Source of the DNA: Caprella mutica
Taxonomy: Eukaryota > Arthropoda > Malacostraca > Amphipoda > Caprellidae
DNA: 64,000 nucleotides
NCBI GenBank assembly: GCA_947561585.1
Contig: CANNZV010001601.1
Location: 160,784 to 224,783, forward strand
Reading direction: 5' to 3'
The notes beneath the pieces were generated by a model that had not been told where the DNA came from, made no database searches, and saw nothing but the letters and a program-made list of their open reading frames with translations. A program made the translations under genes and the position numbers. Positions 14,001 to 23,978 of this stretch are shown one piece after another (the stretch's first letter is position 1; every line of letters begins with the position of its first letter).

Positions 14001-16425
14001 CATAAAGCATAGCCCGTACTTTTGGAAATTAAAGCCCTTAAAGTAATCCAAGACCGTTTAAGACTAAACTCTCAAAAGACTCCTAAAATTAAAGACAAGA
14101 AACTAATGCAATGTCAATGAAATGAGTTATCACCATTAATTTATGTTAGTTAGCTTATGAATGCAGAAAAGCTACTCCATGGAATATAGATGATACAATG
14201 TTTTTACCCTGGAACTACTTTGAAATGAAAACTATGAGGGTCGTTCATAAATAAAGGATTATTGTTACATTTCTTATATACTATGTTCATTAAGATGTGA
14301 AGTTATGTAATAAACACTTAAAAACCATCCTCCACCCCACACCTTTTCCATCTTGATATCCCCAATTACTCCAATATTTCGCCATTGCAATAAATAGTCA
14401 TGTGGGGCTTTCTTGGGCCAAGCCTTGGTTGTTCTCCTATTAGCCACTTCTTCAACTAGCTTTTTTCCTTCTCTCAGTTGCCTCCACCAATGTTGCCCTA
14501 GCGTCCAGAGGAACTACTGTTACTGGATGCTTTGGTACCTTTTGTGATCCAATGAATTGCATCAATGGGAAGGAAGACTCATCTGCCGGGGTGTTTGAGG
14601 ATTCTCCCCTCACCATCAAATTAGGACGGCCTTACTGGCTATCTTCTTTACGGTGAGTGAAGTCTGCCCCAACAGAGTAAATTAAAGAATTGATAAAAAT
14701 AATGGAATTCGTATTCAGTGTAGTTTTGGTGAATTTAAACTAAGTGAATTACCTTACTCTATTCAAGGTAATGAGGCTAAATTCGAACCAATCACTTCTC
14801 TAACTTAAGTCATTCATACTTACATCAGTAAATATTTATATTTATATTCTACCTAAGTTAAATAAACATAACTGTTCATTATCTACAAAATCAGATGATG
14901 GAAAAAAACTATTCTGCTAAATTTAGAAACTAAATGTATATTATTTCCTGATCAAATTTTGAGTAATTATTGCATTTGGAATTTTATTTCTGTCTAAATT
15001 ATCTCATTAAACTATTGATCATTTTCTATTAATTTTTAAATTCATATGAGATTATCAAAATTAATTAAATTAAATAGCTATATTAGATTCAATTGAAATG
15101 AATTAAATTAATTATAACATTCATGTACTTTATTATTATAATATTTATAAATGTAAATAGCTACCTCAATTAAACTTGTTTTTCTGTGTATTTTTAAATT
15201 AGCTTCATCTCTTATGTATTTTTTTGGTTTTAATAATAGGCTAAAACTTTCACTAGCTACACTATCAGTATTAAATTTTATTTCCGTTAAACTACTCGCA
15301 TATACTATATTCTATCATTCACTTAAAAGGTCGAAAAATACTTGAAGCAAATAAAAAACAGGTTTAATTATTTAAGACGTGACAAACACACTTATTTCCA
15401 CGTAACAACAATGTTCTTATCATTTTTCTATACTCTACTGACGTCGTATTTACCACTGAATGTCTGACTGACTGTGTGGATACATATTCTCTATCTCTCT
15501 CAGGGTGAGAATAAATACTGGAGGCAGCAGTTACACCATTGAGAGGTCCTCGGACGGAGAGTCGTGGCAAATAGTTGGTGGTGAAACAAGTGGGTTGGTG
15601 ATGAGTCCAGTCTGGCGTACCTTTCAGTTCAGTCGCAGAGTTGTGATGTACTTCAGAATTAAAAAGTCAGATACAGATAATGTAAGTATTCCTTTGACTG
15701 AATGCTTTATGGAATAGTTAAAAATGAATGCGTCAATAATCCTGAACATTGAAGCTATTTTGTGCACTTCTCTATTTGGCTATCTTCAGGAGATTAGTTT
15801 TGTCCACAATTAGTAACTGTTACATCTTTCTCATGACGCTACTGTTTGAAATGTTCACATATTAACTAAATATTATTCGAATTCTATTATAAACTAATGA
15901 AATAATGCTAAATAAGTCTAGGCAATATAGCTAATAGATTCAGATTTAAAATAAATGTTTTTAAGCTTTTTTTACTATAACTTCTAAAATCATAATTTTT
16001 AACCCAATTGGATAAAAAGTTCACTACCATAATTTCAGATAGTTACCGTCAATTATTCCTACACACAAAGAATATCGCCTTAAGAAAATACATCATGGTT
16101 TCATTCAAGTATACCCTGGACTGAACTCTTTTTTTCACAGTCGTAGGTGGCACTATGCACCATTGCACATAGTAGCTTTTATGCAGTCATGAACATTCAT
16201 GTTCACTGATGAACATTCTCTCTTCATTTTTCATTTAAATCATTTTCAATTCTCTCCAACATCACAATGAGACGATAATATAAAACAGAAACATTGCCTC
16301 AGCTTCGTCATCCTTAGTCGCTAATTTAAACACTTTTTTCTAATTCTTGTTCATTATTGTCACAGAATTGGGTACATCTGCACCATTTTGAGAGTCCTGC
16401 CAGCACCGTTCCTGTCACAAACTGA
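5016..16425 (+). CDS. BTB-BACK-F5/8C (discoidin) protein, BTBD9-like
   Basis: Nine coding exons join in frame: 5016-5161, 5732-5963, 6873-7103, 7490-7645, 7745-7862, 8071-8124, 14478-14652, 15504-15681, 16366-16425 (1,350 nt, 449 residues plus TGA). All borders are GT..AG. Residues about 20-126 form a BTB fold (SDAILLVEGVEIPVHKCILA then SEYFRDLF), with an acidic/polar insert of about 25-30 residues before the IQLPDN strand. Residues 127 to about 265 form a BACK domain (SFAAAEVDIFRAAERW). Residues about 315-440 form one F5/8 type C domain (RGTTVTG, IKLGRPYWLSSLRVRI, YTIERSSDGESW, WRTFQF, YFRIKKS, NWVHLHHFES). BTBD9 proteins are usually around 600 residues with two such domains, so this is a short, one-discoidin form. 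BTB-BACK proteins often act as cullin-3 adaptors; that role is inference. The start ATG follows an acceptor-like ttttgcag, so a 5' UTR exon may lie upstream. Reading through the donor at 15,682 would end the protein at 15,717 and lose the last strand. Exon calls are by eye. Confidence 0.88.
5162..7489 (+). other. Introns 1-3 of the BTBD9-like gene
   Basis: These introns (5162-5731, 5964-6872, 7104-7489) are AT-rich. The second contains a 100-codon open frame on the - strand (6187-6489) with a protein-like middle (LEQLEQRLLSIVDKDHTTPL) that I cannot assign. It may be a repeat fossil. Nothing else with clear structure was seen. Confidence 0.6.
7916..7972. repeat. Intronic hairpin, 24-bp arms
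   Basis: Inside the 208-bp fifth intron of the BTBD9-like gene, the 24 bases at 7,916-7,939 are the reverse complement of 7,949-7,972 with one mismatch, separated by a 9-nt loop. The near-perfect pairing is beyond what is expected by chance for AT-rich intron sequence. It could be a tiny foldback repeat or a structured intronic RNA; arm length is marginal for a microRNA precursor. Confidence 0.6.
8480..8681 (-). pseudogene. 3' end of non-LTR retrotransposon (ORF2 C-terminus and 3' UTR)
   Basis: Read on the - strand from 8,681, the frame gives THSLEQLWIRPLEVIAFLRD then IGFT and a stop at about 8,601-8,603, the usual last residues of jockey/CR1-type ORF2. A GC-rich 3' UTR with a poly-G/C tract (about 8,503-8,515 on +) follows. 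This is the continuation of the copy at 9,201-10,325, separated from it by the element at 8,682-9,200, whose 8-bp target duplication GTGTTGTA lies on both sides (8,674-8,681 and 9,201-9,208). Confidence 0.75.
8682..9200. mobile_element. Foldback-array element 1 (519 bp), nested in a retrotransposon
   Basis: The left edge begins AGGTGACAGGACAATAAC and runs into C-rich units (8,700-8,780) such as CCCCCCGTACAATAAA and ACCCCGGTGCAAAAAACT. The right edge (about 9,102-9,200) has G-rich units such as GGGGTTTTTGTCC and ends in GTCCTGGAATC. The two arrays are inverted relative to each other. GTGTTGTA flanks both sides (8,674-8,681; 9,201-9,208), and both flanks belong to the same retrotransposon, which shows this is an insertion. 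The centre is AT-rich and contains no credible ORF. Confidence 0.75.
9201..10325 (-). pseudogene. Non-LTR (jockey/CR1-type) retrotransposon ORF2 fossil
   Basis: The - strand translation gives, in order, endonuclease segments (SLIETKNN near 10,300; RHDRPSRGGGGLITLIHR near 10,200; LQSIRIQIHKRTYNKANIYI near 10,100; LGNFNAHDPTW near 10,000) and then directly the end of a reverse transcriptase region (KILGVTLDLGMMFKHHI near 9,930). The catalytic palm of the reverse transcriptase is missing, so a large internal deletion joined the two. Downstream are post-RT segments in several frames (HPHLRAHSLV, THGYEGYTLLHLHT). Multiple frameshifts and stops make it inactive. It lies antisense inside intron 6 of the BTBD9-like gene. 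Confidence 0.85.
10326..12460. other. AT-rich segment separating two parts of one retrotransposon
   Basis: This 2.1-kb stretch lies between the 5' part of the retrotransposon (ending at the endonuclease start, KIIQLNIN, at about 12,466) and the rest of the endonuclease (from about 10,320). About 120 bp of expected endonuclease sequence is missing at the junction. The segment is AT-rich and has no recognised ORF. It includes a TTGGCCCAATG-rich patch (11,165-11,345), a palindromic GTTAACG-rich patch (11,676-11,760) and a hairpin (12,187-12,198 with 12,215-12,226). It may itself be an insertion, but I could not find its termini. Confidence 0.5.
11165..11345. repeat. TTGGCCCAATG-motif cluster
   Basis: The palindromic core ATTGGGCCAAT / TTGGCCCAATG occurs in both orientations several times (near 11,192, 11,220, 11,243 and, diverged, 11,320). 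Inverted GC-rich words in AT-rich DNA suggest the end or whole of a small foldback repeat. The family is unknown to me. Confidence 0.45.
12463..13250 (-). pseudogene. Non-LTR retrotransposon 5' part: 2A peptide, PHD-like finger, Pro-rich linker, endonuclease start
   Basis: An open frame on the - strand runs from an ATG at 13,155-13,157. Residues about 48-65 are a Leu-rich stretch followed by SGDIETNPGP (12,963-12,992), which matches the 2A ribosome-skipping consensus D(V/I)ExNPGP. Immediately after is a Cys/His cluster with CPTC, CEAC, H, C and CCRCKRC spacing typical of PHD-like fingers in some non-LTR elements. A Pro/Ser-rich linker follows, read in shifting frames, and a second frame ends with LKIIQLNIN (about 12,466), which is how the apurinic-type endonuclease normally begins. 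The sequence then breaks off and resumes at 10,325. The same-strand order indicates a single disrupted copy. 2A peptides separate nascent protein from the downstream chain; some retrotransposon 2As also act near signal-like sequences. Confidence 0.8.
13251..14477 (+). other. Rest of intron 6, no recognised feature
   Basis: AT-rich intron sequence between the retrotransposon and the acceptor at 14,476-14,477 (cttctctcag). Short ORFs look like chance frames. A polypyrimidine tract precedes the acceptor. Confidence 0.5.
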
Positions 16426-16439
16426 CAGCTCTCTTAACC

Positions 16440-16445
16440 AATAAA
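16440..16445 (+). terminator. Poly(A) signal of the BTBD9-like gene
   Basis: A canonical AATAAA lies 15 nt after the TGA of the last exon, implying a very short 3' UTR. The signal overlaps the first unit of the 40-bp tandem array; the later units have AATAAC instead, so only the first copy has the canonical hexamer. Confidence 0.6.
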
Positions 16446-16643
16446 CCATAATGACAGCAGTCACCTTTGACGTAAAGTACAATAACCATAATGACAGCAG
16501 TCACCTTTGACGTAAAGTACAATAACCATAATGACAGCAGTCACCTTTGACGTAAAGTACAATAACCATAATGACAGCAGTCACCTTTGACGTAAAGTAC
16601 AATAACCATAATGACAGCAGTCACCTTTGACGTAGAGTACAAT
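16441..16643 (+). repeat. 40-bp minisatellite, about 5 copies, with TGACGTAA in each
   Basis: The unit contains atgacagcag, tcacctttga and cgtaaagtac, and repeats exactly every 40 bp with almost no variation. Each unit carries TGACGTAA, which resembles an ATF/CREB-type site. The array lies directly downstream of the BTBD9-like stop codon. Confidence 0.9.
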
Positions 16644-17200
16644 GAATGTTATTTCCTATCTCTTAATTTAATTAGATGTTTCCTATTATAAAAGTCAATG
16701 TATGCCAAATATTTTATATAAGGCAACTAATTCATAAGCTAGTTTATTCTATTGGTGTATTTAGAAATTTAGTGGACATAATAACCTACCTACCCTTAAT
16801 TATATAATCTGGTTAGAATTGAAACTATTCCGAGTAGCTATTGATTAGAAATTAAAGAAATTGGAATGTTATTTTCTTTATAATACATCTTGTATAGATC
16901 GAGTATTGATGGAACAAGTGATTTTAATTAATGGTTGTATTTACCTTTTTAAAGACAATAATTTTCCATTCTATTTTTATAAGAAATTCATTTATAAATT
17001 TAAAAGATAGCTTGTGACTTTTTGTTCCTCAAATTTGAGCATATGATTTGTATGCTTCTACAATTTTATTTGACATGTTATTCTGTAGTGGTATTAATGT
17101 TTTAGACTGAAAATAATGTTGAGAGGTAGGTAGCATATATGTGACATCATCACAACACTCAGGTGTTATGACATACCCCCTTTTACTATGTGTGTTAAAT

Positions 17201-18116
17201 GGTGACAGGAATTTTGCCAGGCGGAATTTTCCCCGTGGATTATATATTTATAGCTTTAAATTGGTAGATTGTATATTAATGGTATAAAATGTAAGATGCA
17301 ACTTACATAAGTATAAAATGTTTAATTTAACTTTAACATATTGTACTATTACAAGTTTTATTTAACCAATGTAAAATAGCCACGAAATTGAAAATAAAAT
17401 GAATATGATTTTACTTAAAATAATTACAGAACATCTTATAAATTTGACAATTATATATTTTGACAGTAGTTTAGTATAAAATAATACTATATATGGTTTG
17501 TTATTTTTAAAATACTATTATTTAGTCATCTTGACTGTTGTTAGCAATTCACGTACGACTTTCTTCACCTGTACAGTACTTCGTGACGAGATATGACTAT
17601 ATGTTCATTAATATGTTCAATGATTTCATTAAAGATTTCATAGTTTTCAATCTTTCATTAAGTATTAATAGGATTTTTTAAATAATGATATCTTTTCCTC
17701 GTGAACTTAATATTATCGACGCCGTTGTGAAAGGTATAAGACAATAGCTGTAATAGAGAAAACTTCAGAAACTAACTGATTACAATGAATGAATCTTCAT
17801 CCTACTTTTTCAAGTTGCATCATACCATTCATAATAACTGTTAAATTGTAACGATTATATAGTTTGTTTCTTAAATTATTGAAAATGTTGAATTATTGTT
17901 TATTAGGTTAACCTTACTTAAGTGAATTCTACAAGAATGTTAGAATATGTGTATATGTATGATGTTCAGTAATTATCTTAAGTAAATTTAACATTCATTT
18001 TATTTTATCACATTTTAAACTTTCAACTTGCAATTTACTAATATAAACCCAGAAATATATAATCCACTGGGAAAAATCCGCCTGACAAAATTCCCCCGGT
18101 CAAAAGTCCTAGAATC
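17201..18116. mobile_element. Foldback-array element 2 (916 bp)
   Basis: The left edge begins GGTGACAGGAATTTTGCC and continues with GGCGGAATTTTCCCCGTGG. The right edge (about 18,055-18,116) is the inverse, with CCACTGGGAAAAATCCGCC, CCCCCGGTCAAAAG and the tip TCCTAGAATC. GTGTTAAAT (9 bp) lies on both sides (17,192-17,200; 18,117-18,125). The interior is AT-rich and has no recognisable coding region. The target word resembles that of element 1 (GTGTTGTA), and the left tip is nearly the same. Confidence 0.75.
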
Positions 18117-18125
18117 GTGTTAAAT

Positions 18126-19046
18126 GTAGCTATATGTTTTTTGTTCTTGTACACAGAAGTAAATGCATATTTTAAAGAAAAATCGATGACGTATTTACTG
18201 TATGATATTGTTTCTTCCAATTGGCTTTGATTTTAAGATATCTTATTCTACTTACTATTTTTATTTATTTATGCATATTTCTGTACTGATTACTCATAGG
18301 AAAACTTCATCGTCTTCACAAAGCAGTTATGGGTCAAGCTAAATAATGTTTTTTCTTATCAATACGTATTATGTGATTAAAGTCAATAGTTCGAAACTTA
18401 TGCTTAAGTATTGCTTGAATAATTGCTGTTATCCGTTAAGACTTATAAATTTGTTGTGATAAATTCATTAACCCGTACAAGGTTGCTCAACTTTAACTTT
18501 GCTGATGTGCCACATCTACAGATTGCTGTCCCAAAATAAGGCCACCCTCCATGTACGGGATACCTGAATAAATTCTCCATGACATCATACAAACTAACGT
18601 CTGTATGTCGTCAACCTAGATAGACTCTTTATTGATAACCGAATTCTAGTCACAGGATGATCTCAAGTAAATGTTAGTAGCTACTGGAAAGTTCTCATTT
18701 CCCTGTCAAATTAGTTTATTTAATTAAAGCGTGGGTTAATATTAGTATTAAGCATAATAAACCGTATTAAAAGCCGAATAATCAAACAAGATACATGTCC
18801 TGGACTACAATTTAATTTAATAGCTGTTACTTGCAGATTGTTTTGTTATGACTAAAATTATAAATTTTTATACTAAACCTAACAATGGAAAGTAGAAAAA
18901 GGGGAGAACGATTCAACTTCAAAAATGTCTGAAAAGCGTGGTCATGATTAATGGTGTTAGGTAATTTGATTCTCGGATACAGATATTATATTAGTATAAA
19001 ATAAAATATGTATTTTGCTCCATCGAAAACTAAAAAATTGACAATA
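18126..19046. other. Intergenic AT-rich DNA
   Basis: No ORF, array or terminal inverted repeat was noticed between foldback-array element 2 and the hAT-like element. Confidence 0.5.
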
Positions 19047-19054
19047 GTAATGAC

Positions 19055-20241
19055 TAGGGTTGTGACAATATTTTTTTGGCTTAAAGAATTATTCTTTATG
19101 CTTTTTAGCAATAAAGCATATTTTTTGAAATAAAGAATATTCTCAAAATATGCTTTTAGCTAATCAAATAGTCCAAGTGACTGCAAATGAAACACAAACT
19201 AATTTCTATTGTTTGAATGAATGATTCAAGAATTTTAAGTTTAAAAGACTAGGGGAGGAAATTACCATATTGAATCATTGGAACCTGTGAGGCGATACTT
19301 AATAGTAATAATTTCAATAAGGAGTACACAATAGGAGCTGCCATTTTGTGTTACGCTTTACCTTTTGTAAACGGTTACTATTCATTGGTGCGACCCTCCA
19401 TTAGTTCTACACTTTTGCAGTTTATTTCTGACTGAACATCATAATATATGTATATCGGGGGATGGGATGTGCTACCCAACCCCCCCCCCCCCCGACAGGT
19501 CATTAAAAAATCATGAAGTGTGCAGTACAACAAACTAGCGAATACAACAAACTCCATTAAATCGAATGAGGAAATACGTCATACAAATTAGCTAATATTA
19601 GAAATATAGTAAAATATATACCAAAGTAAAAAAATATAAAGGTAAATATTGTATTATTTAAATTGGTATAGGCTATCTATAATGTATATTTATGTAATAT
19701 TTTTTATTTTAATCAAAAAATAAAACGAGAAATAACACAGAAAGATGTAACTGTCGGACTAATGACACGTCCCCATTGTAAACGGAGCTAGGACGTTTCG
19801 GTATCATATTTTATATTCCCAGACGAACCTTATTTTTTAAATTTGAAATGAGTTAAGACTACTAATTATAGCAGATAACAGACGTAGTAATATTTTCGAG
19901 AATTTAAAAACAGCTATGATCGTCAAATGTAATAAATGCTTTCTTTATTGTGCAAGATATTGTCTAAAACTGTTCACTATTTATTATTTTGGTTACCTAA
20001 TACAGAATAAACTGTCTCAATTTGACATTTGGCAATACAATTAGCCTTATTTCAAAGAAATTAGAACATATAAAGCTAACCTGAACGCATATCATTGAGC
20101 ATATAAAGCTAATCTGAACGCATAAAAAGCATATTTTGAGCATAAAAGGCAAATTTCCAGCATAAAAAGAATATTTTAAGGCATAAAAGCATATTTAACA
20201 AGCTTAAAGCATATTTCAAAAAGAATATTGTCACAACCCTA
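19055..20241. mobile_element. hAT-like non-autonomous element (1,187 bp)
   Basis: Terminal inverted repeat TAGGGTTGTGACAATATT at the left and its inverse AATATTGTCACAACCCTA at the right. An 8-bp duplication GTAATGA(C/A) flanks it (19,047-19,054; 20,242-20,249; seven of eight match). Eight-bp duplications fit the hAT superfamily. Near both ends the word AAAGCATATT and variants recur in both orientations, a typical subterminal binding-site pattern. No transposase frame is seen. A poly-C tract and a TATATA-rich interior are present. Confidence 0.75.
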
Positions 20242-20555
20242 GTAATGAAATATTATGCTCTATATTATAAATTACTTGAATTGTTGATACGAAGATTTGA
20301 TATTATTTTATTTATTAATCAATTATTATTGTGTTTACTTATTTCAATTGTTAAATTATTTATTTATGAAATAAAGAGCGAATGATACGACGAAAAAAGT
20401 TAGCATACTTTTATTTTTCTAGAGCTTTCGAATAAATCAATATCCTAATATTAACTAATTTTAAACAAATATATAGAACAAAGAAGTATTATGGATACCA
20501 AAATTTATAAAGTCACCTTAAAGATCCTATCCAAGCAAATATTTTTACTGCCTAA

Positions 20556-20685
20556 GGGTGCGTTCACACTACAAGCGGAGCGGCGCGGCGCGCTCGAAAA
20601 ATTAATGTATATTTGACGCAAGCGTCAAATATACATTAATTTTTCGAGCGCGCTGCTCCGCTACGCTTGTAGTGTGTACGCACCC
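20556..20685. mobile_element. Near-perfect palindromic MITE (130 bp)
   Basis: GGGTGCGTTCACACTACAAG at the left pairs with its near-inverse at the right end (CTTGTAGTGTGTACGCACCC), and the whole element folds on itself around about 20,618 with only a few mismatches, including GCGCG-rich stretches. TAA and TTA flank the left and right, which fits a Harbinger-type T(A/T)A target but is not a direct repeat. It could fold into a long hairpin RNA if transcribed. Confidence 0.8.
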
Positions 20686-21289
20686 TTATTCAACGAGGTT
20701 AAGGTTTATTATCATTTTGCTGCAAACCGCATCGAATTTGGTAGCATATTTTCAATTTTATATGCTTTTCAAGATTTTTATAATCAAAACTCTACGAAAC
20801 CTATTTTACTTCCGACTTACTAATTTAAGAAATTTTCAGCCTGAAGAAAAAGAATGTACACCATTTGTTTTGATTGTCAAGTAGGTATTAGGTTTCATAA
20901 ATCCATTTAATATTCGTGTAAAGGTTTAAAATTGAATGAACTTATAAAGGTCTGAGCCTTTATATACTTGAGGAAATAATTAATATCTAAAATAATTCCG
21001 AAAACGCATAGGTTGTTTATAAAATTTAAATTTGTAATCAAAACAAAGGGTGTACAATCTTCTTCTTGAGCATCAGATTAGTGATTCGCTCAATTGTTGC
21101 TCACGGAGTATTAAAAACTTTAAAATCAAATTATAAAATATATACTGAACCGAATTGTATGCGGTTTGCAGAATAATGATCCTAGACCTTAGTTCTATAA
21201 TATTATGTTATAAACTCAATTTTTTCCTCGGAGCCTGGAGAGGACCTTTAAGAATAATAAAGAAAAATCCTAGAAGAATAATAAGTTAT

Positions 21290-21800
21290 TAACCCAAAAT
21301 ACTAAATTGAATGAACTCGCTTGTTCATTCAGCGATGGCGACTGTCTGTTGGTTTGTTGTTCCAATGAACGAATATCACACTGCTTAGTAGTTTGCAAAA
21401 TTTTGAAATTATCCTCCCTAATTGGGTGATTCGAATCGGAAGAATAGTTACGTAATTGAACTATATGGTGGAGAGCTAAAGGATATTCCCTTATGCTGAA
21501 AAATTCTCACCTTTAACTGCATCATGGTCTCACCAATGTAAGTGGACTGGCACTGTCCACATGAGTATTTATAAATGAGACCAGATGACAGTAAAGGTGG
21601 GATATTATATATTTATTTATAAGGGAAAAATGAACTAATAGTGGTTGCATTTTTGAAAACTAAATTTAGTTCAATTTGTGGGTAAAATTTGTTAAGTAAT
21701 GAGTTAAGATTTTTTTTACATTTAATGCTTGAATCACCCAAATAAAGAAGGGATACGAATATGTCAAATTTAGGAACCGTTATTTTTTGTTTAAGTGGAG
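21290..21800 (-). pseudogene. Penelope-like ORF fragment: end of RT and GIY-YIG endonuclease
   Basis: The - strand translation gives KITVPKFDIFVSLLYLGDSS, then KNLNSLLNKFYPQIELNLVF and KNATTISSFFPYK. After a stop come GLIYKYSCGQCQSTYIGET and LKVRIFQHKG. The region has the GIY..YIG signature and the CxxC knuckle seen in Penelope-like endonucleases. A frame change follows before FKILQTTKQCDIRSLEQQ. The reverse transcriptase core is absent. It is inactive, with at least one stop and one frameshift. Confidence 0.8.
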
Positions 21801-22395
21801 TATGAACTGATTATAAAATTTGGTGTCCATAATACTTCTTTGTTCTATATATTTTGTTTAAAATTAGTCAATATTAGGATATTGATATTTAATATTGATT
21901 TATTCGAAAGCTCTAGAAAAATAAAAGGATGCTAACTTTTTTTGTCGTGTCATTCTCTCTTCACTTCATAAATTACTACGATTTCCTAGAAGGAAGCCAA
22001 TTATTGAAAATATTTATTTCAAATGTGGAATAATTTTTTTCAAAATAGTGGTACAAATTCACCAGAAAATCTTTCGTATTGTAGATACCAAGTTTTGTAC
22101 ATAAAGTGCAATTTATTATTTGAAAGAAATGGAAAATTTGGCCAATTACTTGACAATATGAAATAGTGCGAAATGGAAAATACGATGATGAATTAAACAT
22201 AATATAAGTCCAAAAATTAAATTTCGGAGATCAAATTACTGGTCACGATAATAAATAGTCTTGATAATGGTTCTAAAATTTATGGAATACTAGGATAAAA
22301 ATATGGCATTGGGAAATGGATGGTAACAGCCATTATTAAAAAGAAAGATTAGAAATTCTTGCCTTTTGGTCGAATGGGACACTAAATCAAAATAA

Positions 22396-22608
22396 TTGGT
22401 TGGAGGCAACCAAAAATTTCCCAGTTGGATGATGAAGCATTTTTCAAATGGTTTGGTAACAAAAGATTCCCATATTAATTGCAAATGCATTTGCAAAGAA
22501 TTGAATGTAACTTCAAAAAGAAACTTCAGCCAAGGATGGTTGCAGAGTTTCATAAATCGTATGGGATTTGACAGCATAAATTACCGGAGAAGTTTTTTGC
22601 AGATTTAA
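22396..22608 (+). pseudogene. Possible pogo/CENP-B-type DNA-binding fragment
   Basis: A 70-codon frame contains a Lys-rich helix and FSQGWLQSFINRMGFDSIN, which resembles the second helix-turn-helix of pogo/Tigger/CENP-B proteins (aromatic-x-S-x-G-W-L-x-x-F-x-x-R-x-G). No DDE domain follows. Too short to be sure; chance resemblance is possible. Confidence 0.45.
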
Positions 22609-22609
22609 A

Positions 22610-23335
22610 CTCGGCAAATGAATTTCACCTGATATAAGAAAATCTAATTGAAATGCATGGCCTAGCATCAGATCAAATATACCTCGCAAAATATATCATT
22701 TCAAAGGGACATATTGCTCGTTTGTAGCAATGTTGTCATAACTCACAAATAGCTATTTTTCAGGAGAGGCATTTTGAATAGCCTCAAAAGCTTATATTTA
22801 AAAGTGAAGAATGAAGCTTATAGAAATAAAAATAATTTTTATATCTTTCAAATCAAATATATATTTTTAAATTATGACATTTATGTTATGTCGTCAGGAC
22901 ATCAAAATGGTTCTCTAGTGATCAACTTTTGAGCTATAATTAGGATACTTTTACCTAAAAAATTAGCGTTTGAAGATGAATATGTCTATATGGATAACTC
23001 GAAAATACAATTTTAGTGATGACGTTGTCGCAAACGAGCGATACATGTCTTCTCTTTTATGACACAAAGGGTTTAAAGCAATTAGATACCTTCTGTGATA
23101 TGTAAATCACAGAAAAACTCCTGAATGACTCGCTCATATTCCATGAATGGTTTCACAATGAATTTGCAGCATCTGTGTAATGTACAGGTAAAAGTATTCC
23201 ATGAATTCATATTCATGCAATGAGCATAGTACAGTATCATATGATACAAGTGCAGAACATAAATTAATGAAAAATTATGAGTAATTTTATTAAAACACTT
23301 CTCTACACGAAAAACTGTTTCATACCAAAATTATC
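22610..23335. other. Intergenic DNA, no recognised feature
   Basis: AT-rich sequence with no ORF of note, no tandem array and no clear inverted termini. Confidence 0.5.
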
Positions 23336-23338
23336 TAA

Positions 23339-23529
23339 AGGCCTTGTTACACGGTGCGAGTTACTTTCGTGATAGTAGACAGCAGCTGTCCCACTGTACT
23401 CGCTTGTCAGTAGCTCAATGTTCAAAGCATTGAATTTCCATGACAGTTACTCGACTGATGCGGTCGCACTGTGCGAGTAGCTGCACTACAGTAACTGGCT
23501 AGGCCAACTCGCCCCGTGTAACAAGGCCT
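23339..23529. mobile_element. Harbinger-type MITE (191 bp)
   Basis: Terminal inverted repeats AGGCCTTGTTACACGGTGCG at the left and inverse CGCCCCGTGTAACAAGGCCT at the right, flanked by TAA on both sides (23,336-23,338; 23,530-23,532). A three-base T(A/T)A duplication fits PIF/Harbinger. It is GC-richer than its surroundings and has no coding capacity. Confidence 0.75.
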
Positions 23530-23978
23530 TAAGACGCCGAACAGTTACAAAAGACAAGTTTAATAGTTATCCACCAAATACTGTATTAGGTAATATTTAT
23601 AATGTGATGGTCCATAAATCGATTTATTAAATTCAGGCAAAAGATTCCACTTCGTTAGTCACCAAAAAGATATAAAATATTTGCTTTTATATTTTTACGT
23701 TATTAAGTTAGACTCGTAGCGTAAGAATGGGTATCTGAATGAGTCAATAAATGATTGAAAAAGTCGATATCCATACCATGGTTTTTAGCCTCAAATAGTG
23801 TAATGCTTCCTGATATAGGAAAAAACTTTATGTGTCAAACTTTTAATATTGTTAAACAAGAGACTTTATTGATTGAACAACCAAAATTTTCTTTACTCGA
23901 AATTTATCTTATTTTAGGTTATTTTCGTGTTTTCTTGTTAAACACTAAGGTATGTGGTGTGGCCTAAGTTAGTTCTAG

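Larger units (their letters stand above)
20357..21982. mobile_element. Penelope-like retroelement copy with inverted terminal arms
   Basis: About 150 bp at 20,357-20,515 is repeated in inverse orientation at about 21,820-21,982 (shared words gttagcatactttta, ctagagctttcgaataaatc, aacaaagaagtattatgga). Between them lies a decayed - strand frame of a Penelope-like element. A second inverted repeat pairs about 20,715-20,885 with 21,030-21,185. Penelope elements are known for flanking repeats in direct or inverted orientation. A palindromic MITE (20,556-20,685) is nested inside. Confidence 0.7.
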
